From assembly GCA_032207245.1 (NCBI GenBank), contig CM063503.1:63730744-63794743 (forward strand): a DNA stretch of 64,000 nt, read 5' to 3'. The notes under the pieces are model-generated. The model searched no databases. It saw only the letters and a program-made list of their open reading frames with translations, and was not told the origin of the DNA. Position 1 is the stretch's first letter. Every line of letters starts with the position of its first letter. Positions 37,530 through 51,184 of the stretch are shown in pieces. Position numbers and translations under genes: made by a program. This stretch comes from Pardosa pseudoannulata. Its lineage: Eukaryota > Arthropoda > Arachnida > Araneae > Lycosidae.

Positions 37530-38323
37530 CAGGGCTTCGAACCGTAATTTTTTTTGTTCCGGTTTTCGTTCCGGTTCAACTAAAAAATTAATATCGGTTC
37601 AGTTCCGGTTTTCGCTCCGCCAAAAATAACGGTTTTCGGTTCAGTTCCGGTTTTCGCTCCGCCAAAAATAACTGTTTTCGTTTCAGTTCCAAATGAATAA
37701 TTTCATTGTATGTATATTCTTATTTGTACTAAAAATATAATTCTATCATACACAAAAAATGTAATTCTATCAAAATTTAGAAGATTTTATTCTTTTTTTT
37801 AATTGGTACACTATGTGAATTGATACAAACAGCAGGTACGATAAGAGCAGCGAGCATTGGCATTGTTATCCATTATCAAAATCGCATTTGACAACTAGGT
37901 TCATGATTACCCACATTCGTCGTTTGACTCTCACATCGTGCACTTGGCCTTGCAATAATTATGTAAAAAATATATTATTTATTTAACATATGAAAATTGC
38001 CTCTAATTATTAATATATCTTCTAACGTGGTTTCACTGAGATTACTTCTGTTGTCTCGGAGAATATATTTCAAACCTGAAAACGCTCTTTCAACAAATAT
38101 CAAAATAGGAAATCGAGAAGCAGTATACATGTAATGATAATTATAAAGTTGACGTTAAATTAGAAAATATTGATAAGTTGGTAACAGTAACAAAATGACT
38201 GAAAGATATATCGAACCGAAATAAACCGATATTTTTTTCGGTTCAGTTCCGGTTTTCGTTCCGACCAAAATAACGGTTTTTTCCGGTTTTCGGTTTTCGG
38301 TTCAGTTCCGATTCGAAGCCCTG
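37530..38323 (-). mobile_element. Second hAT element, 794 bp, internally deleted
   Basis: The termini CAGGGCTTCGAACCG and (complement) CAGGGCTTCGAATCG match at 14 of 15. Identical 8-bp target duplications GTTTTAAT lie at 37522-37529 and 38324-38331. The subterminal regions are packed with GGTTCAGTTCCGGTTTTCG repeats in opposite orientation at the two ends, probably transposase-binding sites. These repeats produce the Glu-Pro-Lys/Asn-rich open frame at 38160-38534, which is not a gene. Confidence 0.93.
37975..38115 (-). pseudogene. hAT transposase C-terminal dimerisation remnant
   Basis: The minus strand reads FPILIFVERAFSGLKYILRD followed by NRSNLSETTLEDILIIRGNF. This is the conserved end of the hAT dimerisation domain, where E.AFSGLK.I..D.R..L....LEDIL.IR is typical. 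The reading frame is intact over this stretch but nothing upstream of it remains. It is clearly a different hAT family from the element at 33181. Confidence 0.85.
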
Positions 38324-38648
38324 GTTTTAATGTTAAATCATTTCGCTTTCTGGCTCCTATATCAACAAGCTGCAGGTAAGCGAGCAAGGCATAAAATGTG
38401 AATACCTTCTTCTCAGTTCCTATAATAATGTGTTGCCTTCTGCTTATCTGGCAATCACTGACCACTAGCAGGGTGTGCGTATTTCTGAAAAATTCCAGGT
38501 ACGTGTAATGCCTCACTCCTTTGTTCATTCCCAATTTCCTTAGGTTGAAGAGGAGAATACTCGGAAATTCAAACGGCAGTGAATGGAAAAAAAGAATGGG
38601 TTCCTTCTTTAAGCTACATTCTCTAACACTTTATAAGATACCATTTAA

Positions 38649-39137
38649 CCCTTTGAGGGGCACCCATAGAAACTTTTTGGTTTTCAGTGAAATTAGTTTA
38701 TAAATGCTATGTATGAACCTTTTAAATATGAATCATATGAAAAATAAATTATATTACTTGAAGAATAAGAAAGGGGTAATTTGATTACGTAATCACCACC
38801 CTTGGAACAGCATGAAAATGACATTTTTTAATAACTTTGGAAAAATAATTATTAATTTTTATTAAAAGGGTGTATAAATCAAATAGATAAGAAACTTGTA
38901 AGTGAAGTTTAAACAGGTACTTTTATTTTAAAGTCTTAACTCGAATTTTTGCTTTTAGAATCTGGTTTTGATAGGGCCTGATTCTAAAAGCAGGTTCTGA
39001 CAGGAATAATTAAGAGAAGGAAACAAAATTAAGTGTCGATAGTTTGATGTATCAAAAATTAAAACTTTTTTTCTATATAAATCAGAGAAAAATTTTTAAC
39101 AGCCGGTATATTATATATACCAGTGCCCTTCAAAGGG
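38649..39137. mobile_element. piggyBac-like MITE, 489 bp, TTAA target
   Basis: TTAA flanks at 38645-38648 and 39138-39141. Termini CCCTTTGAGGGGCAC and (complement) CCCTTTGAAGGGCAC match at 14 of 15. A subterminal palindrome GGTATATTATATATACC lies near the right end (about 39104). The inverted paralogue at 35.3 kb has the same flanks joined at a single TTAA, proving the insertion and its boundaries. Confidence 0.9.
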
Positions 39138-39452
39138 TTAAAATGTATTTTAGAAAATTACTAGTCTAAAATATTTGAGCAGTATAGTAAATTTTTTCAA
39201 TTTATCGGGCAGATTTATTTTTTCAAAAATAAAGATTTAAATATTATTCCTTATAAAACTTACTCTTTTTTTTCCTGCTGAATATAGTATCAAATATTCT
39301 TCTGTTGAAAAAGCAATGCGCTCATATTTATTTGAATGTTCAAATCATTTCTTAAACGTTTGTTAATTACTTGCAAGATTGAAATTATTAAGGTACTTTC
39401 AATGAAATAAAAAAACCCGAAAATTTAACAATAAACTTTTAATTTTAATACA
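39138..39452. repeat. Arm B of the large inverted duplication
   Basis: Reverse complement of 35010-35322, interrupted on its left by the MITE and continuing at 38605-38648. Similarity ends near 39452 at TTTTAATTTTAA. Confidence 0.88.
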
Positions 39453-40009
39453 TAGTGAATATTCCTTTGCCAGTTAAAATGAGGTTCAAAAACGGATCCC
39501 ATTAACCGATGTAACGATCACATAAAGCGATAATTTAACACACAAATGATAAGAGAAAATCGGGACCAAGTGATTTTGATAATAATAAGCGATTGATAAC
39601 ATTCACCTCGATCACTTTAAGCGGAGTCCACTGTATAACATTTTCGCGGTACAAGAGCACTAGATAAAATCTATAAAATATTATGATCATTAATAGCTAT
39701 AAAATTTTAAATTTTGATGTACCTTTCATGAACTATATAAAAATTTGTTGCATATATGGAACACTATGGTACAAAGTGTTAAGTCCTGATTTACAAGAAT
39801 AATGGATTAGCTGGAGTCCCGGAAAGCGATAAACTATGATTTTACAGAAGATTCCGAGGGGAATTTTTAGCCTAAACTATCTAGGTCTTATGCCTGGTTC
39901 AGATTTATTTAATGCTTTTAATACAAAAAATTATCGACAGAAAATATAATACAATATACAGAAAATATAATAAAGTAAGAATTTAATTTTAAAAATTAAT
40001 CATTTTTAA

Positions 40010-40195
40010 GCCGAACTCTGGCCGATTGATTAGGGCGCTGATCTTCGGTTCATTGGTTCGAATCCCACTATGGCATGGATGTTCGTACCTTTTCGGAATT
40101 GACTTTAAGTAGTAGGTCCCGGTCTCATTAGCACGCTTGTACCAAACAGTAGACAGTGGCGCTCCAAACCAAACAAAAAAAAACTGAACATATTT
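40010..40195 (+). mobile_element. tRNA-derived SINE
   Basis: Internal RNA polymerase III promoter: A-box-like TGGCCGATTGATTAGG at 40019-40034 and a perfect B box GGTTCGAATCC at 40055-40065. A body TGGCATGGATGTTCGTACC follows and an A-rich tail AAACAAAAAAAAA at about 40178-40191. The anticodon arm is not a good tRNA fold, so it is a SINE rather than a working tRNA. The direct paralogue near 36060 lacks it. Confidence 0.75.
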
Positions 40196-40299
40196 AAATT
40201 AAAGCAAGCAAAAATCTTTAAAACATAAGTTGTGTATAGAGACGAAAATTAATTCATAGAATGAATTTAGATTATACATTGCAAAAGAAACATCAATGA

Positions 40300-41545
40300 A
40301 GTGAATATAATAATTTTGTGGTGCGTGAGCACCAGATTTTTAAGTTTTGAAGTTTTTAATAATTTTTTATGATCTAGAAGCTCTTTTATAATTTTTTCTC
40401 CAAAAAAAATTGAGAAATTTAAAAAAAGTTTTTTTATCATCGAAAACTTCATTCTGCTTATTCTACGTCTGGAACCAGGATTAGAACGCTACGTTTATCA
40501 ACCAAAAATTGGATCTAAATTTAAATTTGTGGTTATAAAACAAATTTTTTATATCTGTATAAAATTAGCAATGGTTCTTTAAAATTTCCAATGTTTTAAT
40601 TGGGAGTGACATATACGGTTACTCAAAACAAACATCTTGAATTATTTTTGGTATTGTTATAAAACCCAAAATATATCTTTTCAAATTAGGGCAGCAAAAT
40701 ATCGCCGAATTTATCTAGAACTTTCAATAATAAATACAGCATAAGGTTTTTCCTTACAGAAATGAAAGTCCTACCATTCGGTTTTCATTATTTCTGGAAC
40801 GAACAAGTACTTGAGGTTTTCACGAGATGTTTTCAGATTTAAATTTCAGACTCACAAACACTTAAACACGTACAAGATACGGTTTTATTAAGACGAGTAA
40901 AAAATATTTACGCATTTAATTAAACCTTTTTATTTTACTAGCAAAATTTTCATATAATCCTATTATCTAATTCTTAGAAAAGAAGCACGATATGAATAAT
41001 GTAGGAGCTGGAAAAAATCTTTTTACTTTGACCTATATTTTGTGGTATTCCAAATAAAAACTCTAGAATGCATTTAATTAGAGTCCTAATAGTTTTGATG
41101 TAAAAATTAAGCGGAGAAACAACTATATAAAGTTACATTTCTACCTTTGAGAATTACTACGTTAGGCTTCGTGTGTTTCGCCACTTTTAAATTCTTTTGA
41201 AAAATTTACGACTCTAAACAGAAGGCATAGAAAATTTAAAAAAAATAGCAAATTTAGTAAATGCTAAAAAATTACAAACTTCCCAACTCAAGAAATAGTA
41301 TGTAAAGGTGTAATCAAGATAATGAATTTGTCAAGTATAAGATCTCTACTGATAAGATAAGACAAATTGCTGATAAAAAGAAAAATTATAATCAATTTAG
41401 TATTACCTAAATTATATAAATAAAATAAATAGTTCAAAATTTGAATATAAGTCTTTGTAAAGTTTTGTACGGTGTCACAGAGAACACTTCTGTACCAAAT
41501 CTCAAGCCTCTACGTTGTACTATTTACTCTCAATCGTGTTTACTT
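40300..41545. other. AT-rich DNA, nothing identified
   Basis: No recognised gene, terminal repeats or tandem structure. Confidence 0.45.
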
Positions 41546-41552
41546 ACACCCA

Positions 41553-42958
41553 CACTAAGCATTTCATGGATTAGATATGTATGATAAGACAGGAATTCAG
41601 CCACTGAAGATAGCGACTAATTGTAACGATGGTGTCTCAAACTTGTTTAATAGTCTAGTTTAATTTTACTAAGTTAACATACCATTTGAGAAATTAGAAG
41701 AATGTGTTCTTGGTGGGGCTAGACTCAGGAAAGACTTGTTTGCAGTCGTGATCACACTAAGCATTTCATGTATTAGATATGTATCATAAGACAAGGATTC
41801 GGCCACTGAAGATAACGGCTAATTGTAACGATGGTGTCTCAAACTTGTTTAATAGTCTAGTTTAATTTTACTAAGTTAACATGCTATTTGAGAAATTAGC
41901 AGAAATGTGTTCTTGGTGGGGCTAGACTCAGGAAAGACTTGTTTGCAGTTGTGATCACACTAAGCATTTCATGTATTAGATATGTATCATAAGACAGGGA
42001 TTCGGCCAATGAAGATAGCGGCTAATTGTAACGATGGTGTCTCGAACTTGTTTAATAGTCTAGTTTAATTTTACTAAGTTAACATACCATTTGAGAAACT
42101 AGCAGAAATATGTTCTTGATGAGGCTATACTCAGGAAAGACTTGTTTATCGTGATCACACTAAGCATTTGATGTATTAGATTTGTATAAGATAGGGATTC
42201 GGCCACTGAAGATAACGGCTAATTGTAACGATGGTGTCTCAAACTTGTTTAATAGTCTAGTTTAATTTTACTAAGTTAACATACCATTTGAGAAATTAGC
42301 AGAAATGTGTTCTTGGTGGGGCTAGACTCAGGAAAGACTTGTTTGCAGTCGTGATCACACTAAGCATTTCATGTATTAGATATGTATCATAAGACAGGGA
42401 TTCGGCCAATGAAGATAGCGGCTAATTGTAACGATGGTGTCTCGAACTTGTTTAATAGTCTAGTTTAATTTTACTAAGTTAACATACCATTTGAGAAACT
42501 AGCAGAAATATGTTCTTGATGAGGCTATACTCAGGAAAGACTTGTTTATCGTGATCACACTAAGCATTTGATGTATTAGATTTGTATAAGATAGGGATTC
42601 AGCCACTGAATATAGCGGCTAATTGTAACGATGGTGTCTCGAACTTGTTTAATAGTCTAGTTTAATTTTACTAAGTTAACATACCATTTGAGAAATTAGA
42701 AGAATGTGTTCTTGGTGGGGCTAGACTCAGGAAAGACTTGTTTGCAGTCGTGATCACACTAAGCATTTCATGTATTAGATATGTATCATAAGACAGGAAT
42801 TCGGCCAATGAAGATAACGGCTAATTGTAACGATGGTGTCTCAAACTTTTTTAGTAGTCTAGTTTAATTTTACCAAGTTAACATAACATTTGAAAAACTA
42901 GCCGAAATATGTTCTTGATGAGGCTAGACTCAGGAAAGACTTGTTTGCAGTCGTGATC
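41553..42958. repeat. 201-bp satellite, seven units with a duplicated dimer
   Basis: Units begin CACACTAAGCATTTCATG at about 41553, 41755, 41957, 42155, 42356, 42554 and 42755. The pair at 41957-42355 (marked by CAATGAAGATAGCGG, AACTAGCAGAAATATG and GATTTGTATAAGATAGGG) is repeated almost exactly at 42356-42754. All units contain TAATTGTAACGATGGTGTCTC. Confidence 0.95.
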
Positions 42959-43700
<742 letters not shown>

Positions 43701-44869
43701 GCATATATATCCATGTGCGTGTGTGTTACTTGCTTTTTAGTTTAAATTACTATATTCTGAAATACTTGAATAAAATCCTATTCTCTATCCGACCACGTGA
43801 CTCTGAGTTTGTAAATTAATATGTAAAACACTTTTTTCTGATATAGATAATAGAAATATTCATAATATTACAAATATATCACATAATTAAGTAGTATTAT
43901 TAATTACAGAAAATATACCACGCATTACAGAAATTTTAATTAGAGTTTATTGGGATGTATTAAAAGTAATTTAGCAAATTTCGTAGTTAATGTTAGAAAG
44001 TTCTAAAACTGATTTCATTAAAACGTAAATTGTTTTGATGTTCGTTGCTAATTAATTAAAATTAGTTTAAAGAGTAATGGAGATAATATTTTCACTTTAT
44101 CCCACATTGCTCATATATGATTACATTAATTGAGTTGTATATATATGTGTAATATTATTTTCGTCTATTGTGTTATTTCTATTATTACGATTTGTTTTGA
44201 GGAAACAAAATATGATTAAGTAAATGTGATATACTTGAATGTTTCATATTTAATTAATATTGAAAAATTAATAAGTTTGAAATTAAATTTATCAGTTTCT
44301 CAACAAGGTAATGCTAATAATTGTCACTTTTAAGTAAAAGTATAGAATTATGGAATGAATAGCATCATTTTGTTTTGAAGGTGACGTGTATTCTAGAACC
44401 GTGCAACTTTATCGCGAAACATAATTAACTTAACATGTGAAGTGTATTATCAATGACATTGCAATGTTCTTTCTTTTGTTTTACAATCCCATCCAGAATA
44501 GTAAATTAGTTACAAACCCCGCAACTATAATTAGTTATACTTACTCAGAGCATGACTGATTAAATTTAATGTGTTTGGAATCTTAACAAACTCATCATAT
44601 CAGAATTAATTATCCATTTCTACAATGTTCTGATGATATCTGCTTAATGCTGACAACCAATGAAAATATGTCATAATTGAGTAATTTACACTCTTCTGAA
44701 CACTGAAAATGTAAGCATTCTGGAACTAATTTAAATACTAATCTAGAAATTGCTGTATTATTAATATATTTAAATCAGTTAAATAAGATATAACTTTTTC
44801 ATAATACTAAAATTGCTTGAAATTTCAAAACACCTCAATTAAAATAAATAAAAAACTTAGGTAGAAAAA
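43701..44869. other. AT-rich DNA, nothing identified
   Basis: No tandem units, element ends or coding frame recognised. Confidence 0.45.
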
Positions 44870-47000
44870 GGGAATACACATCGAGTTAGAGATTGATTAT
44901 AGTTTTTAGTTATAAAAAGCTGTAAAAAAAATTGCTTAACAGAATAAGTATCAATTTAGTGATTAATTGTAAATTAAAATTTTTTTTAAATTTTTTACTT
45001 ATAAAAAGCAAGTTAGAGATTGATTATAGTTTTAGTTATCAAAAGCTTTTAAAAAAATTAGATTTCAAATAAACGTCCATGAAAAAATTGCACGATTTAG
45101 TCGAAACTATCTTAAAAAAAAAATGTTGTTTTTCAAACATTCTTATTTTTGAATTTTAAACATGGATAGTGCACACAAAAATGCATACCATAAATCTCTC
45201 TGAACAATTAATACAAATTAAGCAATTGTGAAAAATAATTTTGAAGTTAATTTTTCCATTAAATGAGAAACCCATAGTCAAACACCCTTTTTCTCTGCGT
45301 TCGGGGGTAACTTTTATTAAAAAAATTCTCACTTATATATGATTATTTTAAGTACTTTGAAATGTGATCTATCATTTAAATTTTTTCCGTGAATGACGAA
45401 GAAGTTATATTTATTTAGAAAAAGTGCATAACAGAATAAGCATCAAATTAATGACTAATTGTAAAGGAAAAGTTTTTTAAATTTTTTACTTATTAAAAGT
45501 AAGTTAGAGATTGATTATAGTTTTTAGTTATAAAAAGCTTTAAAAAATTAGATTTCAAATAAATGTCTATGAAAAAATTTTACAATTTAGTTGAAACTAT
45601 CTTTAAAAAAAATATTGTTTTTCCAACATTCTTATTTTTGAATTTTAAACAGGGATAATTCACACAAAAGTTCATACCTCTGAACATTTAGTATAAATTA
45701 AGCAATTGTGAAAAAGAATTTTGAAGTTAATTTTTCCATTAAAGGAGAAATGCATAGTCAAACACCTTTTTATTCTGCGTTCGGGGGCAACTTTTATTAA
45801 AGAAATTCTCATTTAAATATGCTTATTTTAAGTACTTTGAAATGTGTTCTATCATTTAAATTTTTTCCGTGAATGACGAACAGTTTACATTTATGTAGAA
45901 TAAGTGCATAACAGAATAAGCATCAAATTAGTGACTAATTGTATAGGAAAAGTTTTTTTAATTTTTTACTTATAAAACGCAAGTTAGAGATTGATTACAG
46001 TTTTTAGTTATAAAAAGCTTTAAAAAAATTAGATTTCAAATAAACGTCTATGAAACAATTTCACAATTTAGTCGAAACTATCTTTTCCTTTTTAAAAAAT
46101 ATGTTGTTTTTCCAACATTCTTATTTTTGAATTTTAAACAGGGATAATTCACACAAAAGTTCATACCTCTGAACATTTAGTATAAATTAAGCAATTGTGA
46201 AAAAGAATTTTGAAGTTAATTTTTCCATTAAAGGAGAAATGCATAGTCAAACACCTTTTTATTCTGCGTTCGGGGGAAGCTTTTATTAAAAAAATTCTCA
46301 TTTAAATATGCTTATTTTAAGTACTTTGAAATGTGTTCTATCATTTAAATTTTTTCCTCGAATAACGAACAAGTTATATTTATTAAGAATAGGTGCATAA
46401 CAGAATAAGCATCAAATTAGTGACTAATTGTAAAGGAAAATTTGTTTTAATTTTTTACTTATAAAAAGCAAGTTAGATATTAATTACAGTTTTTAGTTAT
46501 AAAAAGCTTTAAAAAATTAGATTTCAAATAAACGTCTATGAAAAAGAATTCACAATTTAGTCGAAACTATCTTTTTCTATTTAAAAAAATATGTTGTTTT
46601 TCCAACATTCTTATTTTTGAATTTTAAACATGGATAATGCACACAAAAATGCATACTATAAATCTCTGAACATTTAATATAAATTAAGCAATTGTGAAAA
46701 AGAATTTTGAAGTTAATTTTTCCATTAAAGGAGAAATGCATATTCAAAAACCTTTTTATTCTGCGTTCGGGGCCCACTTTTATTAAAGAAATTCTCAAGT
46801 AAAACAATTATTTTAAGTACTTTGAAATGTGTTCTGTCATTTAAATGTTTTCGTGAATAATAAACAATTTATATTTATGTAGAATAACGGCATAATAGAA
46901 TAAGCATCAAATTAGTAACTAATTGTACAGGAAATTTTTTTTTAAATTTTTTACTTATAAAAAGTCTTTTATAAATTTAGATTTTTCAAATTAAAATTGT
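44870..47000. repeat. Tandem array, five units of about 480-497 bp
   Basis: Units are recognised by (GTGC)ATAACAGAATAAGCATCAA at about 44932, 45424, 45904, 46392 and 46889. Shared blocks are AAGTTAGAGATTGATTATAG, GATTTCAAATAAACGTC and TTCTGCGTTCGGGG. The outer units are more diverged, the middle ones closer. The open frame at 46577-46807 is not maintained between units. Confidence 0.93.
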
Positions 47001-48260
47001 CTGTGAAAAATATTTGACAATTTATTTAGAAGAATATTTCCTTTGCTAAAAACTTTTATTTCTGCAAATTTTTTATTTTTCAATTTTAAATATAGATAAT
47101 ATACACATAAGTCATATCTTAATACTGCTTGATTTTATACCTTTAATATAAATTAAAGGTTCTTACTCTTCCTAAAAGAAATCGGTGTATGCAGGAAGTG
47201 TCTGTTTTGACTTATCATAAGTTTATATATACTTAATAAAATTAAACAAAAATAATGTAAGATATTTAAGATTTGTTTCATTTCTTATAAAATTCTGAAA
47301 TTATTTCTATATATTGATTGCAATAAAAAATATATAACAACTATTATTGAAAAATTTAAAACAATGTTAAATCACTATCCGTAAGATTTAAGAAAATTTA
47401 GTCGGTGTATAATCCTAGTTTCTTTTCCTGTACAAATTTGTATTAACTAGCAAATAAATTAATATCATTTAGATAATTAAAGAGTAGGTTTATTTAATGA
47501 CTAATTAACTATAATTCCATTCTATGTCAACTTTCTAAAAACCTGCATGAGTTTTTAAATATTTATAGCAAAAATGTTTTCCGTATTATTAATTCATTAT
47601 ATCACTTTAATTTAAAATGCAGATTAATTAAATTTTCTAAATTGAGCTATCACGAAGACCGTAATATACATATTTTTTTTTCAAAATTCTAATGTATTAA
47701 ATGTTCCATGTTTTTCATTAAAATCAATTAAGGTGGCTAATTTCATGATTTTATAAGATCTGAAACAGGTCTTAATTGTCTCTTAAATTGCATTATTTTA
47801 ATTATTTCAAGACTTAAGTTCAATTGATATTATCATTCAAGACTTATTATCTTCATTTCAAAAGTGTATCTGAAACAAACATCAAGACTCTTTTAGAAGG
47901 TATGAAACCCTTTAAATAATAATGGGAAAATTTTTAAACATAATTAGTTGATTTTTCCATTAAAAGAGAAATGCACAGTCAAATATTTCTTTATTCTGAA
48001 TATAGGAAACTGAGAAACTGGCAATGAGAGCCACTTTCATTTGTAAAAATCCCAAGTAAATACGATAAATACAAAATAATTCTGTTAATAAATTACCTTT
48101 AAAGCTTTTCAAAAAAGTATTATTCCGAAGATAAAAGCTTTTTCTGTCCATTGCTTAAAGTACTACATAAAATACAGATGAGCTGATGTTTTAACAAGAT
48201 TGTTTAAATCAGTAATTTAAAATTATATTGAAAAATAGAAAAGGTGTCTGTTTAGGCAAT
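47001..48260. other. AT-rich DNA, nothing identified
   Basis: Isolated similarity to the previous array (TTTTTCCATTAAAAGAGAAATGCA near 47953) suggests a decayed outlying unit. No gene is recognised. Confidence 0.45.
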
Positions 48261-48264
48261 AGTA

Positions 48265-48440
48265 CCATTTTTTGTTACACGAGGGTTGAGGACACCAGGA
48301 CTATTTAAATACTACTTAAAAACCGATTACAAAAGGACAGGAACGTCCATACCAGCAAGGGGATTCGAAACCACGAATTCCGGTACCAAAGAGCGTCCTT
48401 TCGACCCCTGCCCTTTCGACTATCTCTTAACGAAAGGGTA
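48265..48440 (-). mobile_element. tRNA-derived SINE, minus strand
   Basis: Read on the minus strand, TAGTCGAAAGGGCAGGGG is followed by a B-box GGTTTCGAATCC (48361-48372) and the body TGGTATGGACGTTCCTGTCC. This body matches the SINE at 40010 (TGGCATGGATGTTCGTACC), including the later TTTAAGTAGTA and GTCCTGGT / GTCCCGGT. It lies within otherwise AT-rich repeats. Confidence 0.72.
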
Positions 48441-48444
48441 TCTG

Positions 48445-49080
48445 GAGTCTTATTTTAAATAGTCACAAGTGAAAAAAAATAATACTACAAAAACTCTTAA
48501 TAAATGTCTTATTAATTTGAACTTATTTTAAATAGTCACACGTGAAAAAAAATAATAATACAAAAACTCTTAATAAATCTAATTTAAATAATTTAATAAT
48601 CTGGTATTATTTTAAATAGTCACAAGTGAAAAAAATAATAATGCAAAAACTCTTAATAAATCTATTATTAATCTGGTAATACTACAAAAACTCTTAATAA
48701 ATCTCTTATTAATTGAACTTATTTTAAATAGTCACAAGTGAAAAAAATAATAATACAAAATCTCTTAATAAATGTCTTATTAATTTGAACTTATTTTAAA
48801 TAGTCACAAGTAAAAAAAATAATAATACAAAAACTCTTAATAAATCTCTTATTAATCTGGTCTTATTTTAAATAGTCATACGTGAAAAAAAATAATAACA
48901 CAAAATCTCTTAATAAATCTTCTTTAAATAATTTAATAATCTGGTCTTATTTTAAATAGTCACAATTGAAAAAAAATAATAATGCAAAAACTCTTAATAA
49001 ATCTATTATTAATCTGGTCTTATTTTAAGTAGTCACAAGTGAAAAAAAATAATAATACAAAAATTCTTAATAAAAATCCC
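48445..49080. repeat. Short-period tandem array, about 60-75-bp units
   Basis: Repeats of CTTATTTTAAATAGTCACAA, GTGAAAAAAAATAATAATAC and AAAAACTCTTAATAAATCT, about nine times, with variable spacers. Confidence 0.92.
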
Positions 49081-50240
49081 TTAAATAATTTTGACAATAA
49101 TAAATTAATTTTAAATTTAAAGAACTGTTTTTAAATTGCCTTTTAAAGCTTTAAAATAAGTATCTTCTGAAGTTAAAATGACTTTACATTTTGGGTAAAG
49201 TAACTAGATAATAACAAAGTCAAAATGTTATACTATATGTACTTTAGTTTGCGAATTAAAATAATGTAAAATTAGTACTTAGAATAACAGAAGTCTTATT
49301 TACAGAATTCAAATATACAGTTTTACTTATACACACACATATATGTATGAATGTATACATATGTACATATTTACACACATACACATATATATATTTATAC
49401 ACATATATAACTGTATATTGTTTTCTCCTTGTTTTATACATTAGCTTAAATTAAACAATTAGGAATAAGAATTTTGAAAGTTCTCCAGTGCTATACTTTA
49501 AAACGCAATAAATACATAGTATAAAGTATTTGTTCTAAATAAATCAAATTGTATAATTCAATTTTGAAAATTCATACAACTGTAAAAAAAGATTTTTGAA
49601 AGTCCATTGCCTCTTTACTAAAAAAACATAATACGTATAAGTTTTTATTTGTTCTAAATCTTCAAAAATTCTATCGAATTCTTGTTGTTTTATCTTTAAT
49701 GCAATTTAAACAGATATAAAGAAGAATTTTCAAATTCCATCTCTCCTTTCATTCAAATGAACAATGCATAAAAAAATTTTCTTTGTTGTAAATACACTAT
49801 CATTTTTTTATAATTATCCTTGTTTTATCTTTAATTCAAATTAAACAGTTAAAAAAAGAATTTTGAAAGACGATCCTTCCCTTACTTTATAAAACAAGAT
49901 GTAATAAAATGTATTTTCTTCTAAATGTAGCAAATTGTCATCAGGAGTATCTTTTACAAGGACATGTCCAATTATATATGATAAATGATAAACAATTCTG
50001 TTAATAAATCACTTTTAAATGATGAAAAAAAATTTCTGTTACTCAAATACCTTTTAAAACATTTAAAATAATGTATCTTCTTTTAGTTTTCCATCCTTAC
50101 TACTTCTTTCCCTCCAAATTTATGGATAAAATTTATACTTAAATTTTCAGTTAGTGGCATAAATCTATATTAAGTCAACATCAGGTGAAGGAGAATTTTG
50201 TTTACAGATTTTAAATTTATAGTATCTATACATATAAACA
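49081..50240. other. AT-rich DNA with a weak TA/CA tract
   Basis: An impure TA/CA tract at 49328-49410. Blocks such as GAATTTTGAAAG recur at irregular spacing, suggesting an old, decayed array. No gene. Confidence 0.45.
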
Positions 50241-50260
50241 CGCAGACACACACACACACA

Positions 50261-50320
<60 letters not shown>

Positions 50321-50347
50321 GATATGTATATATACACACAGAAAAAT

Positions 50348-50427
<80 letters not shown>
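50226..50427. repeat. (CA)n-(TA)n-(CA)n-(TA)n compound microsatellite
   Basis: Two CA-TA modules around a unique core (GATATGTATATATACACACAG at about 50320). Open frames on both strands are artefacts. Confidence 0.96.
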
Positions 50428-50430
<3 letters not shown>

Positions 50431-51180
50431 CTATATACAATTATATACATTAGTTTTTCATAATTCTAAAAATGTATTCTTTATAATATTTGAAATAATC
50501 TGAATTTTTTTCTTTATAATCTTCCATGCTCCTGCACTTATTTTACAGTGTTTATGTTAAATGAGTGGATAGAATGCACATCAAACTAGATTTACATACG
50601 TTAATCAATTTAATTTAGATAGACTGATTTATCACTTCATTTCAGCTAGTATTTTACTTCAATTTCTAATCATAAATTTGAGAGTTATTTCAAAGATGAG
50701 ATTTGGAAATCAGTTATGTGTTTAGAAATTTTATCGGAGTAATTTTTTGTAACTTTGTAAAAAGAATAATCTGATATTTTTTTGAAGTTGTAATTTTTGA
50801 ATTTTAAATATTCAGTATGCACACAAAATACATATTATGGGTATTCTTGCTCTATCTTCAGCAAAAATTAAATAATAATGAGAATGAAGTTTAAAAGGCA
50901 ATCCTTAATTGAGAAATACGTAGTTAAAAATATAAAAGAATATATAAAAATATACATGTAAAAATTAATAATCAATGAATATCAAAAATATACATGTTAT
51001 AAATAGCATCCGGAGTTACTTTTTTGTGAAATCTCTATACAAATAATTTAATAAAAAATATTTGTTAATAAATAAGCTTTAGATAAAAAATAATTTCATT
51101 ATTTAATTACACTTGAATTAAAAACATTTTGTTTCTAAATTACTTTTAAAATTGGCAAATTAAAGTATTTTCTGAATTTA
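50428..51180. other. AT-rich DNA, nothing identified
   Basis: No repeats or frames of note. Confidence 0.45.
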
Positions 51181-51184
51181 AAAT

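Larger units (their letters stand above)
37208..39633. mobile_element. pogo/Tigger-like DNA transposon shell
   Basis: The left end AGTGGACTCCGCTTAA (37209) and the complement of the right end CAGTGGACTCCGCTTAA (39617-39633) match over 16 bp, with TA dinucleotides on both sides (37206-37207 and 39634-39635). Subterminal sequence GGGAC.CCGTGATTTTGATAA...ATTGATAACA occurs at both ends in direct orientation. Such ends are typical of the pogo/Tigger branch of Tc1/mariner. No intact transposase is visible; the body is filled by a hAT element and a piggyBac-like MITE inserted later. The left terminal C is mutated to A. Confidence 0.65.

Noticed and set aside
38160..38534. 124-codon minus-strand frame with EPKTEN-like repeats
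   Set aside because: The repeats are the GGTTCAGTTCCGG subterminal motifs of the hAT element.
40019..40075. Possible functional tRNA gene
   Set aside because: A and B boxes are present but the stems do not form a proper tRNA and a SINE body and A-rich tail follow.
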